64,000 nucleotides of DNA from positions 496,001-560,000 of the forward strand of contig NW_027469106.1 in the NCBI RefSeq assembly GCF_051020765.1, written 5' to 3'. The DNA comes from Lasioglossum baleicum. Its lineage: Eukaryota > Arthropoda > Insecta > Hymenoptera > Halictidae. The notes beneath the pieces were generated by a model. That model had not been told where the DNA came from. It searched no databases and saw only the letters and a list, made by a program, of their open reading frames with translations. A program made the translations under genes and the position numbers. This document shows positions 32,163-41,687 of this stretch, piece after piece (position 1 is the stretch's first letter; every line of letters starts with the position of its first letter).

Positions 32163-33521
32163 ATGTCTCGCCCAATCACGCGATCTCAAAAGGATCTCCG
32201 AGCAGATCCTAACGCAGACCTTCCTCCAATGACCGAGGAAGAGCTACTCCTTTATGCGCAAGACCTCGCCCGTAGAGAGCAATATCTCAAAGAAGAAACT
32301 GATTTTATTGCCAAATTGCGTCTCAAATATGAAGAAGACGCACAAAACCAAAAGAATATGCTCGACGAAATACGAAAAGAGCTTCATAACATCCAAATCA
32401 CGAGTCAAACCCTACGTCAACAATCGCCTACACCAGCCCCTAGTAACGTCTCTAATATGCGGGAACCTTCACCGCCAGAGCCACGCGAAATCCCACAGTA
32501 TGAACCTACTGGTAATTTCGCTCTAAAACAAGCCGCCGAGCTTGTCCCTAGATTCGACGGAACTTCGTCTTCCGTCCTGCAATTCATACGTGCATGCAAA
32601 CGCGCGCGTGACACCGTACCGGCCACTGCAGAGCGTGCCCTCACGAAATTGCTCTGCAATAAACTCCACGATCGTGCTTATGCCGCTATAGAAGGCGAGC
32701 ACATAGTCACAATTTCTGCACTATGCGAAAAGTTACGTACAGTACTGGGCCCATACAAATTCGTGGACCAGTACCGTGGCGATCTCGCGAGTGTACTCCA
32801 AGCTCCAAACGAGCACATCTTAGACTTCATCAATCGCGTTAAAGACCTTCGAACCGCGATTCAAGATGCCACAGATATTGGCCTTGATTACGAAGAACTA
32901 GATCGCTTCGTAGTAGATTGTTTTCTACGAGGTCTCCTTCCCCAGCTGCGTGCCGAAGTGCTTCATTGCCCTTCGCGAAATCCTGCCACTGTTTTCGAAG
33001 CAGCCATCTCTGCTTACAGGCAGTATGAGTCAGACCAGACTCGTCGACGAGAACTGATCCGCGAAGAAAAACGAGTCAGCTTCTCTGATAACCGGCCGTA
33101 TCGCCAGCGTTCCACGTACGAGTCCGCTCGTGACATTCCAGAGCGAACTCAAGAACGCCGCGATAACAGACCGGACTCGTCTCAGCAGTCCTCGAGAAAC
33201 TTAAACCGGGACTCTTATCGCTCTCCGACGCCGCAACGGCGATGGGAAAATAATCCTCGCGACCAAAACACGTACCGCGATGGTCGCACAGATCGCCCTT
33301 CAAGCTCTAACAAATTTTGCAACTATTGCAAAGTCCCCGGGCACGATATTCACGAGTGCCGTAAGCGCGCTTTTAATAATAATAGGAGGTCGGGAAACGA
33401 GTCCGGCCTCCCGACCGAAGCCAACCCCAGGCGGGAGGCCGCATCTTCAACCCAAACTACAGCCCGCACCCAAACAGCTATCCGGACGAACGACCAGTCC
33501 GACGATTCGTCTCAGCAGTAA
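32163..33521 (+). CDS. gag: Gag of copy D (452 aa)
   Basis: ATG at 32163, 93 bp after the PBS. It shows a Glu/Lys-rich coiled-coil-like N-region, a capsid-like central region, a basic spacer and one CX2CX4HX4C zinc knuckle (CNYCKVPGHDIHEC). It is the same length as Gag in pol-type C, and nearly the same sequence, so particles built from either Gag would probably be compatible. The stop lies 120 bp beyond the slippery site. Intact. Confidence 0.93.
   Translation: MSRPITRSQKDLRADPNADLPPMTEEELLLYAQDLARREQYLKEETDFIAKLRLKYEEDAQNQKNMLDEIRKELHNIQITSQTLRQQSPTPAPSNVSNMREPSPPEPREIPQYEPTGNFALKQAAELVPRFDGTSSSVLQFIRACKRARDTVPATAERALTKLLCNKLHDRAYAAIEGEHIVTISALCEKLRTVLGPYKFVDQYRGDLASVLQAPNEHILDFINRVKDLRTAIQDATDIGLDYEELDRFVVDCFLRGLLPQLRAEVLHCPSRNPATVFEAAISAYRQYESDQTRRRELIREEKRVSFSDNRPYRQRSTYESARDIPERTQERRDNRPDSSQQSSRNLNRDSYRSPTPQRRWENNPRDQNTYRDGRTDRPSSSNKFCNYCKVPGHDIHECRKRAFNNNRRSGNESGLPTEANPRREAASSTQTTARTQTAIRTNDQSDDSSQQ
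33392..33441 (+). promoter_or_regulatory. Gag-Pro -1 ribosomal frameshift site (copy D)
   Basis: GGGAAAC (33392-33398) is in register as G GGA AAC with Gag codons starting at 33393. The spacer gagtc (33399-33403) leads to a stem CGGCCTCCCG (33404-33413) paired with CGGGAGGCCG (33432-33441), 10 perfect pairs with an 18-nt loop. From 33398 the -1 frame is open to the stop at 37546. GGGAAAC is a known retroviral slippery heptamer and spacer and stem match the usual geometry. Confidence 0.9.
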
Positions 33522-36500
33522 ATCTTGCTGCAGACTCACCAATCCCGCGCGTAAAAATCTCCGCCCCTCAATTACAAAAGAAGTGTGAATTTTTGTTAGA
33601 CACGGGTTCGGAGATCAATTTAATTCGTGCGTCAAGTCTAGAACCAAATCTACCTATAGATCATACGAACACTATAGAAGTCCAAGGAATAACCGAGGGA
33701 TCCATTCCAACTCTCGGTCAAATTAAAATACACTTACAGGGTCAAAACCCTATTGAATTTCATGTCTTGGAAGAAAACTTCCCAATTAACATCGACGGAA
33801 TCCTCGGTTCTCCCTTCTTCAGAACAGGAGCCGAGATCTCCTTTGCGAATCAATCCATAACAATAGGAAACATTCGGGTTCCCTTCTCGAACCCTTGCGC
33901 GCCCACGGCTGAGCCTCGCGATGAATTGGCAGCAGAGGTTATTTCAATGCCTTCGTCTATGACCAACGATCTCGTTAAAACTCCAGCCGCCAAGCGTGAG
34001 GAACATTCGGCAAGGAACGTTCGAGTGTCTTCCTCAAATCCTCGTGCACCCGCGGTCAGACCTTGCAGAGCTCCGGTGACGGAGGTTATTTCAATGCCTC
34101 CTCGGGATTCGATCGAGTACTCCCTAGAGAAAAACGCCGTGAAAAGCCGGCCGGAATCGAAGGAGACTCGAGAGATATCGGAGTACACTGCGAGAAGTCG
34201 GGTCGTGGAGCGTGAGGATCGAGTCCGAACAAAGACTCCTCCGAAATCCGAAGAATTCGTCCTCGAACCTCGTACCGTTGCGTGCATAGCGGTCGACGTC
34301 GAAGGACCTAAACAGGGATATATCCGCCGTGTTAATGTAGCGCCGGATGTATTCCTGGGTGACTGCGTCGTCACCAATCGTAAAGGCAAAGCGAGCCTCC
34401 GGTGTTTTAACACCTCGTCGGAAAGAGTTTCATTTCGATTGCCCCCATTGGAGATGGAAGAAATCGAGTCGTACTCTTCCGACCTTTCTAATTCCGGGTA
34501 CTATCCCGACGCATTCGGTAACCATCCCGACCTTACTAATTCCGGGTACTATCCCGACGCATTCGGTAACCATCCCGACCTTACTAATTCCGGGAACCAT
34601 CCCGACGCATTCGGTAACCATCCCGACCTTACTAATTCCGGGAACCATCCCGACGCATTCGGTAACCATCCCGACCTTACTAATTCCGGGTACTATCCCG
34701 ACGCATTCGGTAACCATCCCGACCTTTCTAATTCCGGTAACCAGCCCGACGCATTCGGTAACCATCCCGACCTTTCTAACTCCGGTAACCAGCCCGATCC
34801 TTATACTAACTCCGGTAACCAGCCCGATCTTTATACTAACTCCGGTAACCAGCCCGATTCTCATACTAACTCCGGTAACCAGCCCGATTCTTATTCTAAC
34901 TCCGGTAACCAGCCCGATCTTTATACTAACTCCGGTAACCAGCCCGACTTTTATACTAACTCCGGTAACCAGCCCGATCAATTCCAAAACCAACTCCATT
35001 CCTACGACAATCAAAGATCTTCAAGACCCATATGTAAGCAGGTCTGTTCTATATTGCACAATAAACCCAGTAACAGTTCTAAACCAGAGAAGGATATCAA
35101 AGCCTCCAAAGTAAAAGAACTTCATAAGTTACTTCGAAATCATATCTTTCATGATCCACAGAAACTCGATTCCTTTCAACTTCCATCTGCATGTTGCCAT
35201 GCGAGGCGAAACAAATACGATAAAATTAATCTCTGCGCTACAGCGAAATACGCGTCAGCAAGAAGGAAATATAAATCCGAGTACCCTCGCGATAACGGAT
35301 ACCCCTACCAGATTAAACGAGCGAAATACGAAACCTCTGGTCAGCAAAATCTCCTTCCACCACTGGAAGATCAACATATCACATCGCAACACCGCTCCTC
35401 CGAAGCAGCAATCGCCTCAGAAGACCGTCAGTCCTTAGACACACACGAAACTGTAATCATGCAGCCGATCCAAGTTGCCATCTTACTCTCCATAGCCACG
35501 CGAGTGTACACCCTCATCGGATACGATTGTGGAGGATCTACACTGAACACGACAACGTTCTCCATCATCGATATTCCTGATTGCGAGCCTGAAGAAATCA
35601 AACCCACGGAGGACTCAGTAAAAATCCAATTGCTGCAACTAGCAGAATTTACTCAGACGAGAGTAATCCAGTGCCACATAGAAATCGACCGCACGATATT
35701 CTATTGTGGCATGCACTCACATGTTTCCATCGTCACGAACGGACGACAGGAATATTTACTGGCAACCACCAGTGAAACCTGTTCCGAGTTGCAGAAAACC
35801 GGAACAATCCTCATCACTCCGACCGCCCAGGTCACGGGAGTCCAGCCCAATTCTACTACATCCCGCAGCCTCACATTGGCGGGAGAACTTCAAAATAACG
35901 GGCAATGCGCAGGAACAACGTACAACGACCCATTCGGCACTTGGACCAGTGTCGTTGTACAGGCCATTGTTCGAATAACCCTGAGGGACTACACAGCAAC
36001 AGTGAAACTCTCTACAGGTCAGATCCATCTACAGTCAGGACAAATATGCACCTTCACAAAAGGAAGCTGCCTTGATACGCAAGATGGACATACATTCTGG
36101 GACGTCGTTCCCAACGATTACTGCAAGTTCAATAGCTACGACGTTCTCTACGAAGGACTAGCTACCAGAGTTTCTACAAAGACAAAGTTCTCACCTACAC
36201 TATATATGGTGGAATCTGAAGACACCACATTCGCGTTGACAGAATCTGGTCGTACTTCAATTTGCGGTTATATTATTATTCGCACGGAGCACCCCAAGCT
36301 CTTTATTCTGGATACGAGTTTGTCCGGTAAATTCAAGGAACGCACTCACACCATAGTAAGCAATCTGGACATATTCACCTACGTGAATAGTAAGTTCATC
36401 TACGTAGAAAAACATCTGAAAAGTCAACTTACCCAGTTGTACCAGGATGTCATCCGGCAAAAGTGCGAACTGGAGAAACAGGTGCTTCAAAACGCACTAA

Positions 36501-37546
36501 CGATGTTACACTCATCACCTGAAGAAATAGCAGCTGCCATTATGCGAGAACCAGGATTCGTCGCAGTTCCAGCTGGAGAAGTGGTGCATATTATAAAGTG
36601 CATTCCAGTAACCGTACAAGTTCGGAAAACGGATAAGTGTTTCGATGAACTTCCGATCACTTACCAGAATTCTTCCAAGTTCTTAAAGCCAGGAGACCAT
36701 ATTATAGTTGCCACAGGTACAGAAAAGCCGTGCAATGAACTCCTGCCGCCTCTCTACAAAATAAACGGAATTTGGTATCGTTTAACGCCGTCACTCACAG
36801 AGACCGTTGCCCCAGCAACATTACAACCGCTCATCAAACCCACGTGGAAGTACGTGGATCCAACAAATATCGCAACAGGCGGAATCTATTCCCAAGAGGA
36901 TCTCAACAAACTACAGGACCACATCATGTTTCCAGTGGAAAGAGTGGCCGTAATAAATTCTATCGCCCAAGGAGCATCCGGCAGAGATTACGCAACAGGG
37001 AACGTTAATATGTTCAACCTGCTTGACGAAAACTCCCTGCAACAGATAGCGGAATCAACAGCACAAAAACTGTGGTCAGGATTCACCACATTTGGTTCAA
37101 TCAGTGCTGGAGTGCTAGGAATATATATAGCAATCCGAACAATAAAGACTATCATAAGTACCATAATCAATGGTATTGCATTGCACTCACTTTACGGATG
37201 GAGTTTGCATCTAGCAGTCGCCGTATGGAGCTCCCTCACAAGATTCTTCATCTTCCTGAAGCAAAAGGACAATACTTACACGTATACAGCAAGATACAGG
37301 AAAAGTGCAAGTGAAAGTGTTAGTGAACAAAGTGATTCCCCACCCACCCTAAACCCCGAGAAAAGACAGTCGAAAAATGAACATTGCGAATACGACTTGT
37401 CGGACATTACAAAACCAGCCCCAGCCCCACGTGCCGACACCGACAACATTTCAGTGCGACCAGTGTTTCGTACAAATATAGGAAATACTCGCCGAGAACT
37501 GTGCTCCCTGCGCGGAGTACCTCCGGACGATGCGTCGCATGAATGA
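33398..37546 (+). CDS. env: Protease-linker-Env polyprotein of copy D
   Basis: One frame entered by -1 shift. Protease (LDTGSE, Leu codon at 33593; ILGSPFF), the conserved post-protease block, repeat linker (34481-34978), an Arg/Lys/Ser-rich spacer, then an in-frame Met (35459-35461) with a hydrophobic signal-like stretch (MQPIQVAILLSIATRVYT) opening a 695-residue glycoprotein. The ectodomain has YDCGG near its start, several N-x-S/T sites and many Cys, a helical stretch (VEKHLKSQLTQLYQD), and a C-terminal anchor region (GVLGIYIAIRT; ALHSLYGWSLHL). The N- and C-terminal signatures resemble chuvirus-type class III glycoproteins, from family knowledge rather than a search. It ends in the tail shared with Pol of A-C. 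Env may also be made from spliced RNA. No break is seen. Confidence 0.88.
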   Translation, partial: RVRPPDRSQPQAGGRIFNPNYSPHPNSYPDERPVRRFVSAVNLAADSPIPRVKISAPQLQKKCEFLLDTGSEINLIRASSLEPNLPIDHTNTIEVQGITEGSIPTLGQIKIHLQGQNPIEFHVLEENFPINIDGILGSPFFRTGAEISFANQSITIGNIRVPFSNPCAPTAEPRDELAAEVISMPSSMTNDLVKTPAAKREEHSARNVRVSSSNPRAPAVRPCRAPVTEVISMPPRDSIEYSLEKNAVKSRPESKETREISEYTARSRVVEREDRVRTKTPPKSEEFVLEPRTVACIAVDVEGPKQGYIRRVNVAPDVFLGDCVVTNRKGKASLRCFNTSSERVSFRLPPLEMEEIESYSSDLSNSGYYPDAFGNHPDLTNSGYYPDAFGNHPDLTNSGNHPDAFGNHPDLTNSGNHPDAFGNHPDLTNSGYYPDAFGNHPDLSNSGNQPDAFGNHPDLSNSGNQPDPYTNSGNQPDLYTNSGNQPDSHTNSGNQPDSYSNSGNQPDLYTNSGNQPDFYTNSGNQPDQFQNQLHSYDNQRSSRPICKQVCSILHNKPSNSSKPEKDIKASKVKELHKLLRNHIFHDPQKLDSFQLPSACCHARRNKYDKINLCATAKYASARRKYKSEYPRDNGYPYQIKRAKYETSGQQNLLPPLEDQHITSQHRSSEAAIASEDRQSLDTHETVIMQPIQVAILLSIATRVYTLIGYDCGGSTLNTTTFSIIDIPDCEPEEIKPTEDSVKIQLLQLAEFTQTRVIQCHIEIDRTIFYCGMHSHVSIVTNGRQEYLLATTSETCSELQKTGTILITPTAQVTGVQPNSTTSRSLTLAGELQNNGQCAGTTYNDPFGTWTSVVVQAIVRITLRDYTATVKLSTGQIHLQSGQICTFTKGSCLDTQDGHTFWDVVPNDYCKFNSYDVLYEGLATRVSTKTKFSPTLYMVESEDTTFALTESGRTSICGYIIIRTEHPKLFILDTSLSGKFKERTHTIVSNLDIFTYVNSKFIYVEKHLKSQLTQLYQDVIRQKCELEKQVLQNALTMLHSSPEEIAAAIMREPGFVAVPAGEVVHIIKCIPVTVQVRKTDKCFDELPITYQNSSKFLKPGDHIIVATGTEKPCNELLPPLYKINGIWYRLTPSLTETVAPATLQPLIKPTWKYVDPTNIATGGIYSQEDLNKLQDHIMFPVERVAVINSIAQGASGRDYATGNVNMFNLLDENSLQQIAESTAQKLWSGFTTFGSISAGVLGIYIAIRTIKTIISTIINGIALHSLYGWSLHLAVAVWSSLTRFFIFLKQKDNTYTYTARYRKSASESVSEQSDSPPTLNPEKRQSKNEHCEYDLSDITKPAPAPRADTDNISVRPVFRTNIGNTRRELCSLRGVPPDDASHE
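34481..34978 (+). repeat. Linker minisatellite of copy D
   Basis: 48-bp NHPD/YYPD units followed by 30-bp NQPD units, in frame. It has more 30-bp units than copy A, otherwise the same design. It is followed by env-type linker (QFQNQLHSYDNQ) instead of the RT-proximal sequence found in A-C. Confidence 0.9.
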
Positions 37547-37612
37547 GTGTGTGATCGAGTGTTGAGCGAGAAATTTCTTCCTTGTAAGAAATTTCTTTTC
37601 CGCGTTGGGAGG

Positions 37613-39577
37613 TGTTACGTCGTCCGATGTACGACGTTGGCCTTGTACATACACTATGTATACAAGGTCTGATCTGCATAAGATCCATACACCGTCCCCT
37701 AGACATAAGAGCATAGTATTAAGATCTCATTATTCTATTGTTCTAATCCTTATCTCCGCCTCTACCCATCACCATAACTTCACCTTGATCAACACCTTAC
37801 CTCAGTTTCAACCCATCACCACGACACATAATGCAATAAAGTATTGCATCACTCTGGAAGCATCTGGAAGCTTCTAGAAACGTCGAGAAGTCCAAAGACT
37901 GCTGCATCAGCAGTCCCACGCTCGTAGAGGGCAATAGGACAGCCACGAGACTGCAGCGTCAGCAGAAATGCACGTGCAGTCCCCGGGAGCGAAGACGCTG
38001 CTGCGTCAGCGGTTCTCCCACTCCGACGACTGAAGAACAAAGAGACTGCAGCGTCAGCTATCCCCACTCCGAACGAAGGAGGCAAGGCAGAGCGGACGCT
38101 TGCATCAGTCCGCCTTCAGCCAGCGACTCGAACGGTCCGCTCCAAGCGAGCGACTCGCACGGACGTGCCAGTCCGGCTTCTTCCGACTTCAAGAGCAGAC
38201 GTGTTCAGTCTAGCTCCGCGATAGTGAAGTGTGTCGATCCTTCACTCCTAATTCCAATTCCAATTCCAACTCTAACTCAACTCAACTCAAGTCCTAATTC
38301 TCATACGTTATTCCTATAACATATTACAATATCCATTATTCATTAATCCAATTACTACTCCTATTATAATACTACTTACATATTGTATACCAGTGTACTT
38401 ACCAGTTCTTATTTAATATATCGTTGTTATACCAGTGCTTCGATCTTGTTATTCTTGTGTTAGTTCAACACCATCTTCCAATTCAGTTCTTGCATAGAAT
38501 ATATTAAACTCGTGACATATCCGGACTTGGTCTAAAGTGCGCAGTGGAAACGCTGAGCCGCCAATAAGGAATTTGAAGCGAGTCATAGAGAAGTTCTCGT
38601 GCCACGTCTAGAATTGGTCTAAAGAGCGCAGTGGAAACGCTGAGCCGCCACTATAGACGTGAAGCGAGTTAACTACCTAAAAGGTTAATAACAAATGGAA
38701 GTTCATTTTCATTATATTATTAATATTCCATCATTACTATTCCTTACCCATGCGACGCCCACGTCGAGCGGGACGCAAGTATCAACTTGCTAAATTGAGA
38801 CGCGCGTTAAGAAATAAAGCGGTGCTCGAACAAATCATCGCCACTACCGAGTGGACAGAACTTCTGGGAACCACCGAGCACATTCCGTGTGACGCGTCCG
38901 ATTACGTTTCTGTATACGGTTGCCCTTGCAACCCTCCTAAAGAGGTCAACCACGCGGACCTCTCGCGAGCTCCGACGCCAGTTCTACATCCGGTCGATTG
39001 TCCAGAGGTGATCGACATAGCCGACGACGACGACAGCCGAGACACGATCATCGTTCCCAGGGTCCGTTGCCGAATCATCCGTGACGTTCCTCTGCCAGCT
39101 CATCAACGTGTCGTCTTGCGGCCAGCATCCAAGGCCACTAACGTCGTCCCGAACCGAGCAGCAGCAACTCTGCCAGATCTTCCCCACCTCGAGGACATCT
39201 GTATAGAAGATCCGATGTACGACACCTACTGTCAGTACCGCCAGTTCCTGCTGCAACAATATTATTAGGCGTTAATACAACATTGCGGTGAGTCGTATAA
39301 TATCTTGTATAATTGTTGAATCCTGTAAACTCACCGTTCTCGTTGCATCCTCTCGCGCGCGATTCTTGTCGGGACACTCCTTGTAACCGCGTCGGACGTT
39401 CTTTTCTTGACTGCATCATAGCAATATCGGTTGTCCTAGTGCATATGACAGCCCGCGGCTGTCTCGGCACGAAAGACCACTCCTCATTTTAATCATAATA
39501 TCTCAACCGTCCGTCTGTCACTGTTCTCTTTTCTCTCTCCTGGTACCTGTAACAAAAACACAGTGACGGACGTGACA
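37613..39577 (+). repeat. 3' LTR of copy D (1965 bp)
   Basis: Preceded by the 11-bp-arm hairpin and GGGAGG (37607-37612). Its outer flank AATG matches the left TSD. Almost identical to the 5' LTR. Confidence 0.94.
38750..39268 (+). CDS. LTR-encoded basic/Cys-motif protein, copy D 3' LTR (172 aa)
   Basis: Intact and identical in translation to 31223-31741, including the Glu-27 variant. Function is unknown. Confidence 0.75.
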   Translation: MRRPRRAGRKYQLAKLRRALRNKAVLEQIIATTEWTELLGTTEHIPCDASDYVSVYGCPCNPPKEVNHADLSRAPTPVLHPVDCPEVIDIADDDDSRDTIIVPRVRCRIIRDVPLPAHQRVVLRPASKATNVVPNRAAATLPDLPHLEDICIEDPMYDTYCQYRQFLLQQYY

Positions 39578-39581
39578 AATG

Positions 39582-39733
39582 TAACATCGTTAGTGCGTTT
39601 TGAAGGACCTGTTTCTCCAGTTCGCACTTTTGCCGGATGACATCCTGGTACAACTGGGTAAGTTGACTTTTCAGATGTTTTTCTACGTAGATGAACTTAC
39701 TATTCACGTAGGTGAATATGTCCAGATTGCTTA
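39582..39733 (-). pseudogene. env: env of copy G, middle segment between D and H
   Basis: About 150 bp encoding the helical ectodomain stretch (NLDIFTYVNSKF, VEKHLKSQLTQ) found intact in D. It is bounded by the D TSD (AATG) and H TSD (CTAT, 39734-39737). Direction and frame agree with the flanking G segments. Confidence 0.87.
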
Positions 39734-39737
39734 CTAT

Positions 39738-41683
39738 TGTTACGTCGTCCGATGTACGACGTTGGCCTTGTACATACACTATGTATACAAGGTCTGATCT
39801 GCATAAGATCCATACACCGTCCCCTAGACATAAGAGCATAGTATTAAGATCTCATTATTCTATTGTTCTAATCCTTATCTCCGCCTCTACCCATCACCAT
39901 AACTTCACCTTGATCAGCACCTTACCTCAGTTTCAACCCATCACCACGACACATAATGCAATAAAGTATTGCATCACTCTGGAAGCATCTAGAAGCTTCT
40001 AGAAACGTCGAGAAGTCCAAAGACTGCTGCATCAGCAGTCCCACGCTCGTAGAGGGCAATAGGACAGCCACGAGACTGCAGCGTCAGCAGAAATGCACGT
40101 GCAGTCCCCGGGAGCGAAGACGCTGCTGCGTCAGCGGTTCTCCCACTCCGACGACTGAAGAACAAAGAGACTGCAGCGTCAGCTATCCCCACTCCGAACG
40201 AAGGAGGCAAGGCAGAGCGGACGCTTGCATCAGTCCGCCTTCAGCCAGCGACTCGCACAGACGTGCCTACCTGGCCTCAGCCGCCAGTCCGGCTTCAAGA
40301 GCAGACGTGTTCAGTCTAGCTCCGCGAAAGTGAAGTGTGTCGATCCTTCACTCCTAATTCCAATTCCAATTCCAACTCTCACTCAACTCAACTCAAGTCC
40401 TAATTCTCATACGTTATTCCTACAACATATTACTATATCCATTATTCATTAATCCAATTACTACTCCTATTATAATACTACTTACATATTGTATACCAGT
40501 GTACTTACCAGTTCTTATTTAATATATCGTTGTTATACCAGTGCTTCGATCTTGTTATTCTTGTGTTAGTTCAACACCATCTTCCAATTCAGTTCTTGCA
40601 TCGAATATATTAAACTCGTGACATATCCGGACTTGGTCTAAAGTGCGCAGTGGAAACGCTGAGCCGCCAATAAGGAATTTGAAGCGAGTCATAGAGAAGT
40701 TCTCGTGCCACGTCTAGAATTGGTCTAAAGAGCGCAGTGGAAACGCTGAGCCGCCACTATAGACGTGAAGCGAGTTAACTACCTAAAAGGTTAACAACAA
40801 ATGGAAGTTCATTTTTATTATATTATTATTATTCCATCATTACTATTCCTTACCCATGCGACGCCCACGTCGAGCGGGACGCAAGTATCAACTTGCTAAA
40901 TTGAGACGCGCGTTGAGAAATAAAGCGGTGCTCGATCAAATCATTGCCACAACCGAGTGGACCGAACTTCTGGGAACCATCGAGCACATTCCGTGTGACG
41001 CGTCCGATTACGTTTCTGTATACGGTTGCCCTTGCAACCCTCCTAAAGAGGTCAACCACGCGGACCTCTCGCGAGCTCCGACGCCAGTTCTGCATCCGGT
41101 CGATCGTCCTGAGGTAATCGACATAGCCGACGACGACGACAGCCGAGACACGATCATCGTTCCCAGGGTCCGTTGCCGAATCATCCGTGACGTTCCTCTG
41201 CCATCTCATCAACGTGTCGTCTTGCGGCCAGCATCCAAGGCCACTAACGTCGTCCCAAACCGAGCAGCAGCAACTCTGCCAGATCTTCCCCACCTCGAGG
41301 ACATCTGTATAGAAGACCCGATGTACGACACCTACTGCCAGTACCGCCAGTTCCTGCTGCAACAATATTATTAGGCGTTAATACAACATTGCGGTGAGTC
41401 GTATAATATCTTGTATAATTGCTGAATCCTGTAAACTCACCGTTTTCGTTGCATCATCTCGCGCGTGATTCTTGTCGGGACACTCCTTGTAACCGCGTCG
41501 GACGTTCTTTTCTTGACTGCATCATAGCAATATCGGTTGTCCTAGTGCATATGACAGCCCGCGGCTGTCTCGGCACGAAAGACCACTCCTCATTTTAATC
41601 ATAATATCTCAACCGTCCGTCTGTCACTGTTCTCTTTTCTCTCTCCTGGTACCTGTAACAAAAACACAGTGACGGACGTGACA
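39738..41683 (+). repeat. Copy H: solo LTR (1946 bp), TSD CTAT
   Basis: A single complete LTR, TGTTACG...GTGACA, flanked by CTAT at 39734-39737 and 41684-41687 and inserted in G's env in the opposite orientation. No internal region remains, so the parent element was reduced by LTR-LTR recombination. The heat-shock element, motifs, hairpins and ORF are retained. Confidence 0.95.
40856..41374 (+). CDS. LTR-encoded basic/Cys-motif protein, solo LTR H (172 aa)
   Basis: Intact although the rest of the element is gone. H-specific changes: Ile for Thr in GTIEHIP, Ser for Ala in PSHQRV. Because promoter motifs and ORF are both present, a solo LTR could in principle still express this protein alone. 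Confidence 0.73.
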   Translation: MRRPRRAGRKYQLAKLRRALRNKAVLDQIIATTEWTELLGTIEHIPCDASDYVSVYGCPCNPPKEVNHADLSRAPTPVLHPVDRPEVIDIADDDDSRDTIIVPRVRCRIIRDVPLPSHQRVVLRPASKATNVVPNRAAATLPDLPHLEDICIEDPMYDTYCQYRQFLLQQYY

Positions 41684-41687
41684 CTAT

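Larger units (their letters stand above)
30085..39577 (+). mobile_element. Copy D: complete env-type element, 9493 bp, TSD AATG
   Basis: Both LTRs are 1965 bp (30085-32049, 37613-39577), with only a few small indels that cancel in length. AATG flanks at 30081-30084 and 39578-39581. D carries gag, a frameshift site and one long protease-linker-Env ORF with no stop or frameshift. RT, RNaseH and integrase are absent: the linker passes directly into Env sequence. D looks like an intact, Env-encoding element that cannot reverse transcribe itself and would depend on Pol from pol-type copies. Confidence 0.95.

Noticed and set aside
39489..39839. A 116-aa ORF joining G env middle segment to LTR ends of D and H
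   Set aside because: It crosses two insertion junctions defined by TSDs, so it is a chance fusion.
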